The position numbers and the translations under genes were made by a program. Positions 1 to 7,957 of a stretch of 64,000 nt of DNA are shown one piece after another. The notes beneath the pieces are model-generated. The model ran no database searches, had not been told where the DNA came from, and was given only the letters and a program-made list of their open reading frames with translations. Source of the DNA: Cohnella mopanensis (GTDB taxonomy: Bacteria; Bacillota; Bacilli; Paenibacillales; Paenibacillaceae); assembly GCF_022352055.1 (NCBI RefSeq), contig NZ_JAKRWM010000014.1, forward strand, positions 217,998-281,997, read 5' to 3'. The stretch's first letter is position 1. Every line of letters starts with the position of its first letter.

Positions 1-1
1 G

Positions 2-328
2 GGCAGCAAGTGGGAGTTGGCGATCCTACCGGCGATCGCGATTATTTTGAGCGCTGGGTTATCGGTACTCTCCCGATTTCCTCATCTGTATAACTATCCG
101 GTTACGATCACGGAGGAGAACGCGGTTAAGCAATATTCGCTTGCTAGGAAAATGGTGATTTGGATGAACCTCGAAATTCAGGTTCTATTTTGTTATATCG
201 AATGGACATCCGTTCAAGCGGCTCTCGGCAAAAGCGAAGGAATGTGGATGTGGTCGATTCCGATTTTGTTGGTCGTCTTGATGGGCACGTTGGTTGTTTA
301 TATCATTCGCGCGTTCAGATCGAAGTAA
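2..328 (+). CDS. DUF1648-type membrane protein, 5' end cut off by the window
   Basis: The frame is open from the first bases, reading GSKWELAILPAIA, so this is the C-terminal part of a longer gene and the TTG at 17 is not a real start. The visible part has a hydrophobic segment right after the KWEL motif, a second around IVMNLEIQVLFCYI-like sequence and a third near the C-terminus (IPILLVVLMGTLVVYII). A short W-x-x-K-W-E-L-x-x-x-P region followed by such helices is typical of DUF1648/SdpI-like integral membrane proteins, which include bacteriocin immunity proteins. The specific function is not known. It ends about 70 bases before the ABC-F gene on the same strand. Confidence 0.6.
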   Translation, partial: GSKWELAILPAIAIILSAGLSVLSRFPHLYNYPVTITEENAVKQYSLARKMVIWMNLEIQVLFCYIEWTSVQAALGKSEGMWMWSIPILLVVLMGTLVVYIIRAFRSK

Positions 329-396
329 TCGTCGGGCTATTTATGATATGATACGGAGTGTTATTGCATTCCTTAGGCAAAGTAGGTTGATGTTCC

Positions 397-2322
397 ATGC
401 ATTTACTATCCGTTGAAAATATATCGAAAAGCTATAGCGATAAAATTTTGTTCGAGGACGTTACCTTCGGCATTGAAACGGGGGATAAAGTCGGCATCAT
501 CGGCGTTAACGGGACGGGCAAATCGACGTTCCTTAAGGTCATCGCGGGATTGGAGCCCGCCGATTCGGGTAAAGTATCGATCGGCCGGTCGGTCGTTCTT
601 CGCATGCTCGCGCAGGATCCGTCGTTCGCTCCTGAGGAGACGGCTCTTGAGCATGTGCTCGGCGGGAATTCTCCGCAATTGGAAGCCGTTCGCGACTATG
701 CCGAGATCATGGAGGCATTGGCTCTGAATCCGGAGGACGTCCGGCTGCAGGAGCGGTTGGTTGCCGCCAATGCGCGAATGGACGAGCTAGGTGCTTGGCA
801 ACTGGAGAGCGAAGCGAAAACCGCGCTGACGAAACTAGGCATTCTGAATTATAACGACAAGGTATCGACGTTCTCCGGCGGACAACGCAAAAGGGTAGCC
901 ATGGCCGCGGCGCTGCTACAACCGTCAGATGTGCTTATCCTCGACGAGCCTACGAACCATATCGACAACGACTCCGTCGCATGGCTTGAAGGCATGCTTC
1001 AGAAGCGCAGAGGCGCGCTCCTTATGATTACGCATGATCGCTATTTCTTGGATCGGGTAAGCAATCGCGTGATCGAGCTGGATCAGGGCAGGGCTTACTT
1101 CTACGAAGCGAACTATAGCCGGTTTCTCGAGCTGAAGCTCGAGAGGGAAGAGCGGGAAGCGGCATCGGAGGCGAAGCGCCAAAATTTGCTGCGCAACGAA
1201 CTGGCTTGGATTCGCCGGGGCGCGCAAGCGCGTTCCACGAAGCAGAAAGCGCGGATCGACCGCTTCGAGGCGTTGAAGGAACAAGGACCCAAGGCATCCG
1301 CGGGCAAGATGGATGTGTCCATTGCTTCTTCGAGGCTGGGCAAGAAAATTATCGAGATTGAACATCTGGTTAAACGGTTCGGCGATCGCGCGTTGATCAA
1401 CGATTTAAGCTATATCGCCGTTCCTGAAGATAGAGTTGGTATCGTCGGACGCAACGGGAGCGGGAAATCTACGCTGCTGAAGCTGATTGCGGGCAAGCTT
1501 GAGCCCGATGAGGGCAGCGTGGAGCTCGGACCGACGGTGAAACTAGGATGGTTTAGCCAAGAGCACGAAGAGATGGACGAATCGCTTCGGGTCATGGAAT
1601 ATATCCGCGAAGGGGCAGACCAGGTTAAGACGTCGGATGGCTCCACGATATCCGCGGGTCAGATGCTGGAACGGTTTCTGTTCTCGCCTTCCATGCAGTG
1701 GACCGTCATCTCCAAGCTGTCCGGAGGAGAGAAGCGCCGGCTGCAACTGCTTCGCGTACTGCTTAATGCGCCCAATGTGCTTCTATTGGATGAGCCGACC
1801 AATGACTTGGACATCGCCACTTTGACGGTGCTGGAAGATTATTTGGATGATTTTCCGGGCGTCGTCATTACGGTATCGCATGACCGCTATTTCCTCGACC
1901 GGACGGCGGAACGGATTCTCGCTTTTGAAGGCGACGGCGTCGTTACGCACCATGTGGGCAACTACTCGGAGTATCAAGCTTTCGCGGAGCGGCAAGAGGC
2001 GTTGAAGCAGGCGGAAGCTGCCCCTGCCAAGACCGCGGCGGCTCCGGTTAAAACCGAGAGCAAAGATCGTCCGATCGTTAAGATGTCTTATAAGGATCAG
2101 AAGGATTTCGAGCAAATCGACGGTTGGATCGAGGAGACTGAAGAGGAGATTGCGACTGTCGCCAGGCAGATGGAAGAGTCGAGCAGCGACTCGATGCGGT
2201 TGCAGCAGTTAGCGGAGGAGCAGCAACGGCTGGGTGCGAAGTTGGACGGTTTGCTTGAGCGCTGGACGGAGCTCAACGAGCTGGCCGAGCTGATCGTGGC
2301 GAACAAGAGCGGTAAATTCTAA
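397..2322 (+). CDS. ABC-F family ATPase, Uup/YfmR type
   Basis: 641-residue soluble protein with two ABC ATPase halves and no membrane segments, as in ABC-F translation factors that act at the ribosomal E site. Walker A motifs are GVNGTGKST near residue 37 and GRNGSGKST near 352; signatures FSGGQRKR and LSGGEKRR are both present, each followed by a Walker B ending LLLDEPTN or LILDEPTN. The Arg/Lys-rich linker between the halves is the P-site tRNA interaction motif. The last ~80 residues form a predicted coiled coil (Glu-rich, EETEEEIATVARQMEE), the C-terminal domain seen in Uup and B. subtilis YfmR, so Uup/YfmR is the best match rather than an antibiotic-resistance ABC-F. Start ATG 397 gives the usual N-terminus; the ribosome site is weak. 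Confidence 0.88.
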   Translation: MHLLSVENISKSYSDKILFEDVTFGIETGDKVGIIGVNGTGKSTFLKVIAGLEPADSGKVSIGRSVVLRMLAQDPSFAPEETALEHVLGGNSPQLEAVRDYAEIMEALALNPEDVRLQERLVAANARMDELGAWQLESEAKTALTKLGILNYNDKVSTFSGGQRKRVAMAAALLQPSDVLILDEPTNHIDNDSVAWLEGMLQKRRGALLMITHDRYFLDRVSNRVIELDQGRAYFYEANYSRFLELKLEREEREAASEAKRQNLLRNELAWIRRGAQARSTKQKARIDRFEALKEQGPKASAGKMDVSIASSRLGKKIIEIEHLVKRFGDRALINDLSYIAVPEDRVGIVGRNGSGKSTLLKLIAGKLEPDEGSVELGPTVKLGWFSQEHEEMDESLRVMEYIREGADQVKTSDGSTISAGQMLERFLFSPSMQWTVISKLSGGEKRRLQLLRVLLNAPNVLLLDEPTNDLDIATLTVLEDYLDDFPGVVITVSHDRYFLDRTAERILAFEGDGVVTHHVGNYSEYQAFAERQEALKQAEAAPAKTAAAPVKTESKDRPIVKMSYKDQKDFEQIDGWIEETEEEIATVARQMEESSSDSMRLQQLAEEQQRLGAKLDGLLERWTELNELAELIVANKSGKF

Positions 2323-2324
2323 CC

Positions 2325-2575
2325 AATAAGCCCGCCACGCGAGCTTAAATAGGCGGAAGACGGCCAAGGGAACGAAATAAGCTCGCAACGCGAGCTTAAA
2401 TAGCCGTAAGACGGCCTCGGGAACGAAATAAGCCCGCCACGCGAGCTTAAATAGGCGTAGGACAGCCGCGGGAACGTAATAAGCTCGCCACGCGAGCTTA
2501 AACAGGCGGAAGTCGGCCAAGGGAACGAAATAAGCTCGCCACGCGAGCTTAAATAGCGGGAAACGCAAACAGGAG
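2325..2575. repeat. Tandem array, 5 copies of a 51-bp palindrome-bearing repeat
   Basis: The core AATAAGCTCGCCACGCGAGC recurs at 2325, 2376, 2427, 2478 and 2529, exactly 51 bp apart each time. Each unit carries a near-perfect inverted repeat, TAAGCTCGC-CAC-GCGAGCTTA, able to form a 9-bp hairpin with a 3-nt loop, followed by a GC-rich spacer ending GGGAACGAA. Because 51 is divisible by three, the minus strand is open across the array, but this is a by-product of repetition. The array fills the gap between the ABC-F gene and the terminator ahead of the convergent monooxygenase gene. Confidence 0.9.
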
Positions 2576-2612
2576 ATATCCCATAGACATTACGGGATAT
2601 CTCCTGTTTTTA
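2567..2612 (+). terminator. Intrinsic terminator after the ABC-F gene, usable from both sides
   Basis: A perfect 16-bp stem (AAACAGGAGATATCCC at 2567-2582 pairing with 2594-2609) with an 11-nt loop is followed by a T run on the plus strand; the A run on the other side makes it work for the convergent monooxygenase gene too. Confidence 0.9.
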
Positions 2613-2622
2613 TTGAGGGCGA

Positions 2623-2997
2623 TCAAGCCTCGGGAAAGGTAAAAGCCACCTCGTGCACGCTAAGCTTAGCGCCAAGCATAATGCCCGATCCGGGCTTCGC
2701 GGGTTGCTCGCCATGGCTCGGCTGATCTCCTGCCGGAGCTCCCTCGGGAGGCTTAGGGCGAGAATGGGCATGCGCTTGCTTAAAGGCATCGCTGTTCACC
2801 CAGCCATCGAAAGCTTCCCGGCTCGCCCAAGTAGTGCACACTTTGAGCTCATCGTGCTCTTCGCCAGCCTCGGTCAACAATTCCATGCGGACAAAACCGG
2901 GCGCATGCTGCACTCCTTTCGGATTTTTGAACCTTTCGACGATTTCTCCTACGTGGCCTGATTTGATTTTTATCGTATTGATAGCAACGATCATCAT
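2623..2997 (-). CDS. IsdG/HmoA-like heme-degrading monooxygenase
   Basis: 124-residue ABM-fold protein. The IsdG-family heme-binding/catalytic triad can be read at matching spacing: Asn7, Trp66 and His76 (S. aureus IsdG: N7, W67, H77). Such enzymes open heme in the cytosol to release iron. Between His76 and the last beta strand there is a Pro/Gly/His-rich loop of about 25 residues (residues 79-105) that is longer than in IsdG. The start is the first of two adjacent ATGs, behind GAGAGGGGAT. It is a single gene convergent with the ABC-F gene; no Fur box was seen upstream. Family assignment is firm, heme as substrate is inferred from the triad. Confidence 0.82.
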   Translation of the reverse strand: MMIVAINTIKIKSGHVGEIVERFKNPKGVQHAPGFVRMELLTEAGEEHDELKVCTTWASREAFDGWVNSDAFKQAHAHSRPKPPEGAPAGDQPSHGEQPAKPGSGIMLGAKLSVHEVAFTFPEA

Positions 2998-3069
2998 ACT
3001 ATCCCCTCTCGGTTATGGTTTCACCTTCTAAGTGTAACAAACTTATGGCGTAACCAGAAATCGGCAGGG

Positions 3070-3192
3070 GAGAGGTAGTGGTAGAAGTGGTGGGAGAGGT
3101 AGTGGGAGACAAGGATGATCCTAGGGGACGAGCGGTTAGAGTAAGCGTGCAAGAGAGGTGCAAGAGAGGTGCAAGAGTCGAGCAAGAGATTC
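3070..3192. repeat. Purine-rich simple repeats between two minus-strand genes
   Basis: Two low-complexity stretches: a GGGAGAGGTAGTGG-type purine tract at about 3066-3111, and three head-to-tail copies of the 11-mer GTGCAAGAGAG (3147-3179, the last with two changes) followed by a partial fourth. No gene or terminator was recognised in the 198 bp between sbnB and the monooxygenase gene. Confidence 0.7.
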
Positions 3193-3195
3193 CGC

Positions 3196-4164
3196 TTAAC
3201 CATCTAACAGAACGCCGATGCCAAGCCTCTCCGCTTCCCGCCAATAATAAGCGGCGAGGGTCATATCGAAGGCGGCCATCCCCATCGGATTGAAGAAAAT
3301 CGGCTCGGATGGGGCCGCAACCTCCAACGCCCGCTCATAAACAACGTTCCGCAAGGACACGGTATCTCGCTCGGTTAGCCCGGCTTGCGTATGAAGCTGT
3401 TCGATATCGGTATTTTCCCGACATACTTCTTGCCAATTGTCGACGACGATGGCTTTAACGGAGCGTACGTTTTGCGGCGTGTATTCGCGCAAGGAAATGT
3501 TCATGAGCAGGCTGCCGGGTAGCGGGGGTTCATCGATATAACGCTCGGTGGACGAGGTGCAGGTGAAGACGATATCGCTATGCCTGTAGACTTCCTGCCA
3601 ATCTGAGGCGACAACACTCATGACCCGCCATTGCGGATCGAGGGTTGCGGGATCGATGCCCCTCACATCATGCAGTCTAATGCTGTCAACTTTGTCGCCG
3701 AACATAGCGAGGACCATCTCCAACTGTCTACGCCCGATCGGTCCCCAACCGATCATGCCGACTCTGTATCGACTCAAGCGCCTCAGCGCAAAAAATGGAC
3801 GCAGCATGACAGCGCTGACCGCCGCCGTCCGAAGCTCGCTGAGCAGGCCGCTATTGAGAATCGCAACGGGAACGCCATCCGCGGGATCGTTAAGAATGAT
3901 CGTGCTGTGCGCCCGGGGTTTCCCCTGTGCCACGTTGCCGGGGAAGCTAGCGATCCACTTGATACCGCTAATATCCGTACTTCCTCCAACGAACGAAGGC
4001 ATGGCAATGATTCGGTTGCCCGGATGCCTGAACCGCAAGTACGGCTTGAGCGGCTGGACGACTTCGGGAGTATCCAGCAGAAGCAAGGTCGATTCGATCA
4101 GGTCGGCTAGACGCGGCCAATCGATGCCGATGTCGCGAATATGATCATTGTTTAAGTATCTCAT
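3196..4164 (-). CDS. sbnB: SbnB-like N-(2-amino-2-carboxyethyl)-L-glutamate dehydrogenase
   Basis: 322 residues of the ornithine cyclodeaminase/mu-crystallin family. The Rossmann signature GMIGWGPIGRRQLE lies near residue 136, and the N-terminal substrate domain has the family's RAHST and Lys (GIKWIASFPGN) motifs. In staphylococci SbnB oxidises the SbnA product to give L-2,3-diaminopropionate, 2-oxoglutarate and NADH. It is the last gene of a three-gene minus-strand operon, 18 nt behind sbnA, and the pairing with sbnA makes this role far more likely than ornithine cyclodeaminase. No siderophore synthetase (IucA/IucC type) or NRPS lies nearby, so the fate of the diaminopropionate is open. Confidence 0.87.
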   Translation of the reverse strand: MRYLNNDHIRDIGIDWPRLADLIESTLLLLDTPEVVQPLKPYLRFRHPGNRIIAMPSFVGGSTDISGIKWIASFPGNVAQGKPRAHSTIILNDPADGVPVAILNSGLLSELRTAAVSAVMLRPFFALRRLSRYRVGMIGWGPIGRRQLEMVLAMFGDKVDSIRLHDVRGIDPATLDPQWRVMSVVASDWQEVYRHSDIVFTCTSSTERYIDEPPLPGSLLMNISLREYTPQNVRSVKAIVVDNWQEVCRENTDIEQLHTQAGLTERDTVSLRNVVYERALEVAAPSEPIFFNPMGMAAFDMTLAAYYWREAERLGIGVLLDG

Positions 4165-4182
4165 TCCAACCTACACCCTCTA

Positions 4183-5151
4183 TTAAGCGCCGCTAACATG
4201 CTGACGCACCCACTCCTCGTCGTATACGGTATCCAAGTACCGGTCTCCCCGGTCGGGAAGAATGGCGACGCATACGGCACCTGCCGGAATGTCGGCCTGC
4301 ATGGCCTTAATGGCTGCAATAATTCCTCCCGATGAAGCGCCGGCAACGATCGACTCCGTCCGGACAAGTTCCCGGCAGCCTTCGATACATTCGCGTTCCG
4401 ATACGTAGACCACCCGATCGATAAGTTCCTTCCGGCTAATAGGAGGGGATAGGGCCGCGCCTAACCCCGGGAACTGACGCGCTCCCTTTGTCCCACCGAA
4501 AATCACGCTCCCAAGAGCATCTACCGCAACGATTTGCGTATCCAAGCGACTATCCTTCAGCCTTTCCGCGCACCCCCGTATCGTCCCGCAGGAGCTGACT
4601 CCGCAAAACAAATAATCGACTCGAGGCAGCGATTCCAAAATTTCCGGCATGGTCGTATGATAGTGCGATAAATAGTTGTTCGGATTCCCGTATTGGTTCG
4701 TCCAGTAGCAATTGCCGATTTGCTGCTGCAATTGCTTGACGCGTCGAATGCGGGCAAGAAGATAATCGCCGCTAACGGGATCGGGGTGTTCCACCCTCTC
4801 GATCTCTCCGTGCAAGCAACGGATTAGCTTGAGATGCGAATCGGTCGTTCTAGGGTCGACCACGCAGATGAAGCGTAAGCCTAAGATCAGGCAGAGCTGT
4901 GCTAGGCTAACGGCCATATTGCCGGAGCTCGACTCGATAATCGTCGTGTCGTGGCGAATGTCTCCGGTGCGGATAGCTTCGCGCAAGATGAACAATGCTG
5001 GACGATCTTTAGCGCTGCCTCCGGGATTCATGAGCTCCAGCTTCCCGAATACGCTGAAAGGCGAATCCGGGAACAGCCGCCGCAGAGGAACGAGCGGAGT
5101 GCGACCTATCGTCTGGCACAAACCGTCAAGCCGATCGATGTCAAAGTCCAT
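4183..5151 (-). CDS. sbnA: SbnA-like N-(2-amino-2-carboxyethyl)-L-glutamate synthase (PLP)
   Basis: 322-residue fold-type II PLP enzyme of the cysteine synthase family. Lys48 in NPGGSAKDR is the Schiff-base lysine; SSSGNMAV and the phosphate-binding loop GVSSCGTIRG follow in the usual order. SbnA joins O-phospho-L-serine and L-glutamate, the first step of L-2,3-diaminopropionate synthesis, and works with SbnB encoded directly downstream. The gene sits 17 nt after the adenylase stop, so the three genes are surely co-transcribed. Length and motif set are normal. A plain cysteine synthase is unlikely given the SbnB partner. Confidence 0.88.
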   Translation of the reverse strand: MDFDIDRLDGLCQTIGRTPLVPLRRLFPDSPFSVFGKLELMNPGGSAKDRPALFILREAIRTGDIRHDTTIIESSSGNMAVSLAQLCLILGLRFICVVDPRTTDSHLKLIRCLHGEIERVEHPDPVSGDYLLARIRRVKQLQQQIGNCYWTNQYGNPNNYLSHYHTTMPEILESLPRVDYLFCGVSSCGTIRGCAERLKDSRLDTQIVAVDALGSVIFGGTKGARQFPGLGAALSPPISRKELIDRVVYVSERECIEGCRELVRTESIVAGASSGGIIAAIKAMQADIPAGAVCVAILPDRGDRYLDTVYDEEWVRQHVSGA

Positions 5152-5168
5152 CAGGCGTGCAGCTCCTC

Positions 5169-6380
5169 TTAGTCGTAATATATTTTTTTGTGCTTTGGCA
5201 CGGTGCTGTCATAAGTAACGTCCGAAGGAACGACTCGGAGGGTTTCCAGTATCCCGCCTCGAATCATGACGCCGATCTCCGGAATCCGATCAAGCAGCTC
5301 GCGCTCGATGGCTCCGTAAATAGCCGGAGCTTTGTTCCCGCTGTCGACCCTCACGGTAAGCTTGTTGGCGTGGACATGGATTCGCACGGCGGCATCGCTT
5401 AGATGACGATAGACGACGTCTTCGATATCGTAGACGCTTATTTTCTCGCCATGCTTAAGCTCCGGTCCGATCCGCCGGACAAGCGCTTGGAAGCTCATTC
5501 TCCTATGTCCGTCGACGACGATCGGACGCAAATCCCTCACGATATCGTATGTTACGTAACGCAGCGAGGGGAAAAGATCACGGGTCAGCGAAGTAAGGAC
5601 GAGCACGGATTCGTTTTCGGGCAAAGGCTCATCTTCGCTGAATAGAGCCTGCACGGGAACGCCTTCGGCTTCGATTCCTTCGACGAACAAATATCTTCCG
5701 TGTTCATGAGAATAGTAAGCAATCGTACCAATCTCGATCGAGCCGTAGGTATCGGTTATATTAGCTGGCTGTACGCCCAGTCGCTCAGCGATTCTGTTCT
5801 GCCATGCGGGGGAAGCGATTTCGCCGACAAGCACCACTTTTCGGACGCCCCATGAAGCCGGATCATCCTCGCAAGCCGATAATAGACGGTCCAGAATGGA
5901 GGGCATCGTGTAGAGAATGGAGGGACGTAATGTTCTTAACCGTTCGTGATGCTGTTCGATCGGCTGCTGAAAGGCAATCGATTGGGCTTGAACCCCGATC
6001 CTCTCGAAAATTTCCAGCGCGGTGCCGGCCGCATGGCCTGTGCCCATATCGGATAATGCGATTGCTGGTTGAGTGGGCTTAAGAATTCGCTCGAATAGCG
6101 CGGATTTAAGGCGAATATAGTTTTGCTCGTCTTCGTCGGAATAGTAGATCGCTTTACGCCGAAGCGAGCTCGTTCCCGAGGTTCGGTAGCAGGTGGCGTT
6201 TATCCGGGGATCGAAGGGCTGTTCATTGTAATAGTGTCTCTCCAGCAGCTCGGACGTCAGGAGGGGGAGCTCGCTTAGCGATTGGACCGTGGTGCTATCC
6301 ACGCCGTTGAGAAGCTGGCCGTACCAAGGGAAAATGTCGAGAATCCGCTCGGTCTTCCGCGATAGGCGGTGTCTATCCAT
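5169..6380 (-). CDS. PaaK-like adenylate-forming enzyme
   Basis: 403-residue protein of the phenylacetate-CoA ligase (PaaK)/AMP-binding type. Visible motifs are the phosphate loop YRTSGTSS, the adenine/Glu motif TDTYGSIEIGT, the ribose Asp motif YDIVRDLRP and a C-terminal Lys-rich KHKKIYY in place of the usual A10 lysine motif. It should adenylate a carboxylic acid; whether the acyl group goes to CoA or to an amine is unknown. It opens the sbnA-sbnB operon. The start chosen is ATG 6380, with GGAGG seven bases upstream; the longer frame to 6416 has no ribosome site. No carrier-protein domain is encoded nearby. Coupling to diaminopropionate is inferred from operon structure only. Confidence 0.78.
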   Translation of the reverse strand: MDRHRLSRKTERILDIFPWYGQLLNGVDSTTVQSLSELPLLTSELLERHYYNEQPFDPRINATCYRTSGTSSLRRKAIYYSDEDEQNYIRLKSALFERILKPTQPAIALSDMGTGHAAGTALEIFERIGVQAQSIAFQQPIEQHHERLRTLRPSILYTMPSILDRLLSACEDDPASWGVRKVVLVGEIASPAWQNRIAERLGVQPANITDTYGSIEIGTIAYYSHEHGRYLFVEGIEAEGVPVQALFSEDEPLPENESVLVLTSLTRDLFPSLRYVTYDIVRDLRPIVVDGHRRMSFQALVRRIGPELKHGEKISVYDIEDVVYRHLSDAAVRIHVHANKLTVRVDSGNKAPAIYGAIERELLDRIPEIGVMIRGGILETLRVVPSDVTYDSTVPKHKKIYYD

Positions 6381-6534
6381 AATCGATCCTCCGTTTCGGC
6401 AGCCATTGTTATTCATTTATATGTTGGGATGGAGAGCACGTTCTTCTTTTGCCCCTAGACGACAGCCCTTCCTTCTCGGAAGTAATTCCATACAGTAATC
6501 TATGAAGCAATTTCTGCACGGGAAATGGGAAGGG

Positions 6535-7326
6535 ATGGCGGAACGGATGAACAAGCAAACCGCGGTATCGAGTAAATGGATCAAAACTAAGATGCTGGAA
6601 GGCTCTTCATCTCTGGCTGCCCATATTCCTACAACGTTGCGTCTTACGCAAAACACGCTGAATCGGATGTTAACGCGATATGGAATGGTCTACGTGAAGC
6701 CGGTATCGGGATCGTTGGGGATCGGCGTGATGCGTGTGGAACGGTCGAAGGGGAAGTGGAAAGTACAGTCGGGGCTTAAGATCAGCTCCTTTTCCACGTT
6801 CCAGAAAATGTTCCGTTGGCTTCGGTCGCAGATACGCGGAACGCCGTATTTGGTTCAGAGAGGTATCCATGTTCTGAGGCATCGGGGAAGGCCGCTCGAT
6901 TTTCGGGTCATGATCCAGAAAGCGCGGTTACAAGGTTGGTTAGTAACGGGGACGGCGGCACGGGTGGCTCATCCTCGCAAGGCGGTAACGAACGGAAGCC
7001 AGGGAGGCAGCATTTTCGGCGCTAAATCTTTGCTTCGGAGGATAGCGGGCAGGAAGCAAGCTGCCAAGGCACTTAAAACTTTTAATCGCCTAGCTTACTC
7101 AACGGCTAGAAGATTCACGCTAGCTTACCCTAGAATGCGCGAACTCGGATTAGATATTGCCGTGGATACCAAGGATCGGGCTTGGATTCTCGAAGTGAAT
7201 ACGAAGCCGGATCCTTGTCCCTTCACCAAGCTGAACGACTCGTCCATGATTCGGAACATCGTGAAGATTGCCCGGGGTTATGGGCGAACTTATTGTTTAG
7301 AATGCAACAAGGCCAAGCGGGGTTAA
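6535..7326 (+). CDS. YheC/YheD-family ATP-grasp protein
   Basis: About 263 residues with ATP-grasp features: VYVKPVSGSLGIGV (ATP-binding strand and glycine-rich loop), DFRVMIQK, and ELGLDIAVDTKDRAWILEVNTKPD carrying the metal-binding Glu/Asn. YheC/YheD proteins are known as spore-coat-associated members of the superfamily; this one is shorter than the B. subtilis proteins (roughly 360-450). The substrate is unknown. It is divergent from the adenylase-sbnA-sbnB operon, separated by about 150 bases, so an amide-ligase role with that operon is possible but unproven. Candidate starts are 6502, 6535 and 6547; 6535 has GGGAAATGGG upstream, 6502 has no ribosome site. Confidence 0.75.
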   Translation: MAERMNKQTAVSSKWIKTKMLEGSSSLAAHIPTTLRLTQNTLNRMLTRYGMVYVKPVSGSLGIGVMRVERSKGKWKVQSGLKISSFSTFQKMFRWLRSQIRGTPYLVQRGIHVLRHRGRPLDFRVMIQKARLQGWLVTGTAARVAHPRKAVTNGSQGGSIFGAKSLLRRIAGRKQAAKALKTFNRLAYSTARRFTLAYPRMRELGLDIAVDTKDRAWILEVNTKPDPCPFTKLNDSSMIRNIVKIARGYGRTYCLECNKAKRG

Positions 7327-7405
7327 GGCTTTGAAATCCAAGAAACCACGCCGCGATTCCTCCGTAGTAGTTAGGGTAAACTATTGAATAAGGGAGGAAC
7401 GTTGA

Positions 7406-7771
7406 ATGAACTGTCCGGTATGCGAAGGGTCACGTATGAGAGAAGTAGAGAAAAACGGTATTCTGATCGATGTCTGCCCATCTTGCAAGGGGGTGTGGCT
7501 CGATCGGGGTGAATTGGACAAGCTGATGGAAGACGTTAGGGAAGTTCGCCAAGATTATAATGAATGGTACTATGGGGATTCCGCTAACCATCAAGGAGCT
7601 CCAAGAGGCTCTCAATCTCCACAACAACAATACCAACCGCCGCAACAGCAATATCAACCACAACAACAGCAGCATTATCCTCAGCACGGTCATCAGGGCC
7701 ATTCTTCCTATCCGAAATATAAGAAAAAGAAGAGCATGATGGATGTTTTCGGAGACTTGTTCGGCGATTGA
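7406..7771 (+). CDS. TFIIB-type zinc-ribbon protein with Gln/His-rich tail
   Basis: 121 residues. The first ~45 hold two CxxC pairs, CPVCEG and CPSCKGVWLDRGEL, the zf-TFIIB (PF13453-type) pattern. Residues ~65-100 are low complexity, alternating PQQQYQ and HYPQHGHQGH, and the C-terminus is Lys-rich followed by DVFGDLFGD. A good ribosome site (GGGAGGAAC) precedes ATG 7406. The biochemical role of these small zinc ribbons is not established; zinc binding is inferred from the cysteines. It appears to be a single gene ended by a terminator. Confidence 0.75.
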   Translation: MNCPVCEGSRMREVEKNGILIDVCPSCKGVWLDRGELDKLMEDVREVRQDYNEWYYGDSANHQGAPRGSQSPQQQYQPPQQQYQPQQQQHYPQHGHQGHSSYPKYKKKKSMMDVFGDLFGD

Positions 7772-7833
7772 TTACTAACTTCGAGGACGGTGCTTGTCGG
7801 ATTTATATAGTTAGGATCACATAAACGGAGGTT

Positions 7834-7866
7834 AACCGGGGACAATCCGGTTGGCTTCTTTTTTTG
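7834..7866 (+). terminator. Intrinsic terminator after the zinc-ribbon gene
   Basis: AACCGG (7834-7839) pairs with CCGGTT (7847-7852), extended by two G-T wobbles, and is followed by CTTCTTTTTTT. It lies just before the Fur-controlled promoter and insulates it. Confidence 0.7.
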
Positions 7867-7875
7867 CGCGTGCCA

Positions 7876-7904
7876 TTGACAACGATAATGAGAACCATTA
7901 TCAT
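7876..7904 (+). promoter_or_regulatory. Promoter with overlapping Fur box
   Basis: TTGACA (7876-7881) and TATCAT (7899-7904) are 17 bp apart. Between and over them lies GATAATGAGAACCATTATC (7884-7902), 17 of 19 bases of the classical Fur consensus GATAATGATAATCATTATC. Iron-bound Fur would block RNA polymerase directly, so the downstream ABC ATPase should be induced by iron starvation. Confidence 0.9.
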
Positions 7905-7957
7905 TCAAGACATGGGAGTTACTTGAGAACGGTTTTCAACGGAGGATGAATGCGATC

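Noticed and set aside
2209..2568. Open frame encoding a repeated LFKLAWRAYFVP-like peptide on the minus strand
   Set aside because: It exists only because the repeat period of 51 is divisible by three; it overlaps the end of the ABC-F gene and a terminator and has no ribosome site.
6381..6534. Fur box upstream of the adenylase-sbnA-sbnB operon
   Set aside because: Looked for GATAATGATAATCATTATC-like sequence in the divergent gap; none is present, so iron control of this operon is not supported.
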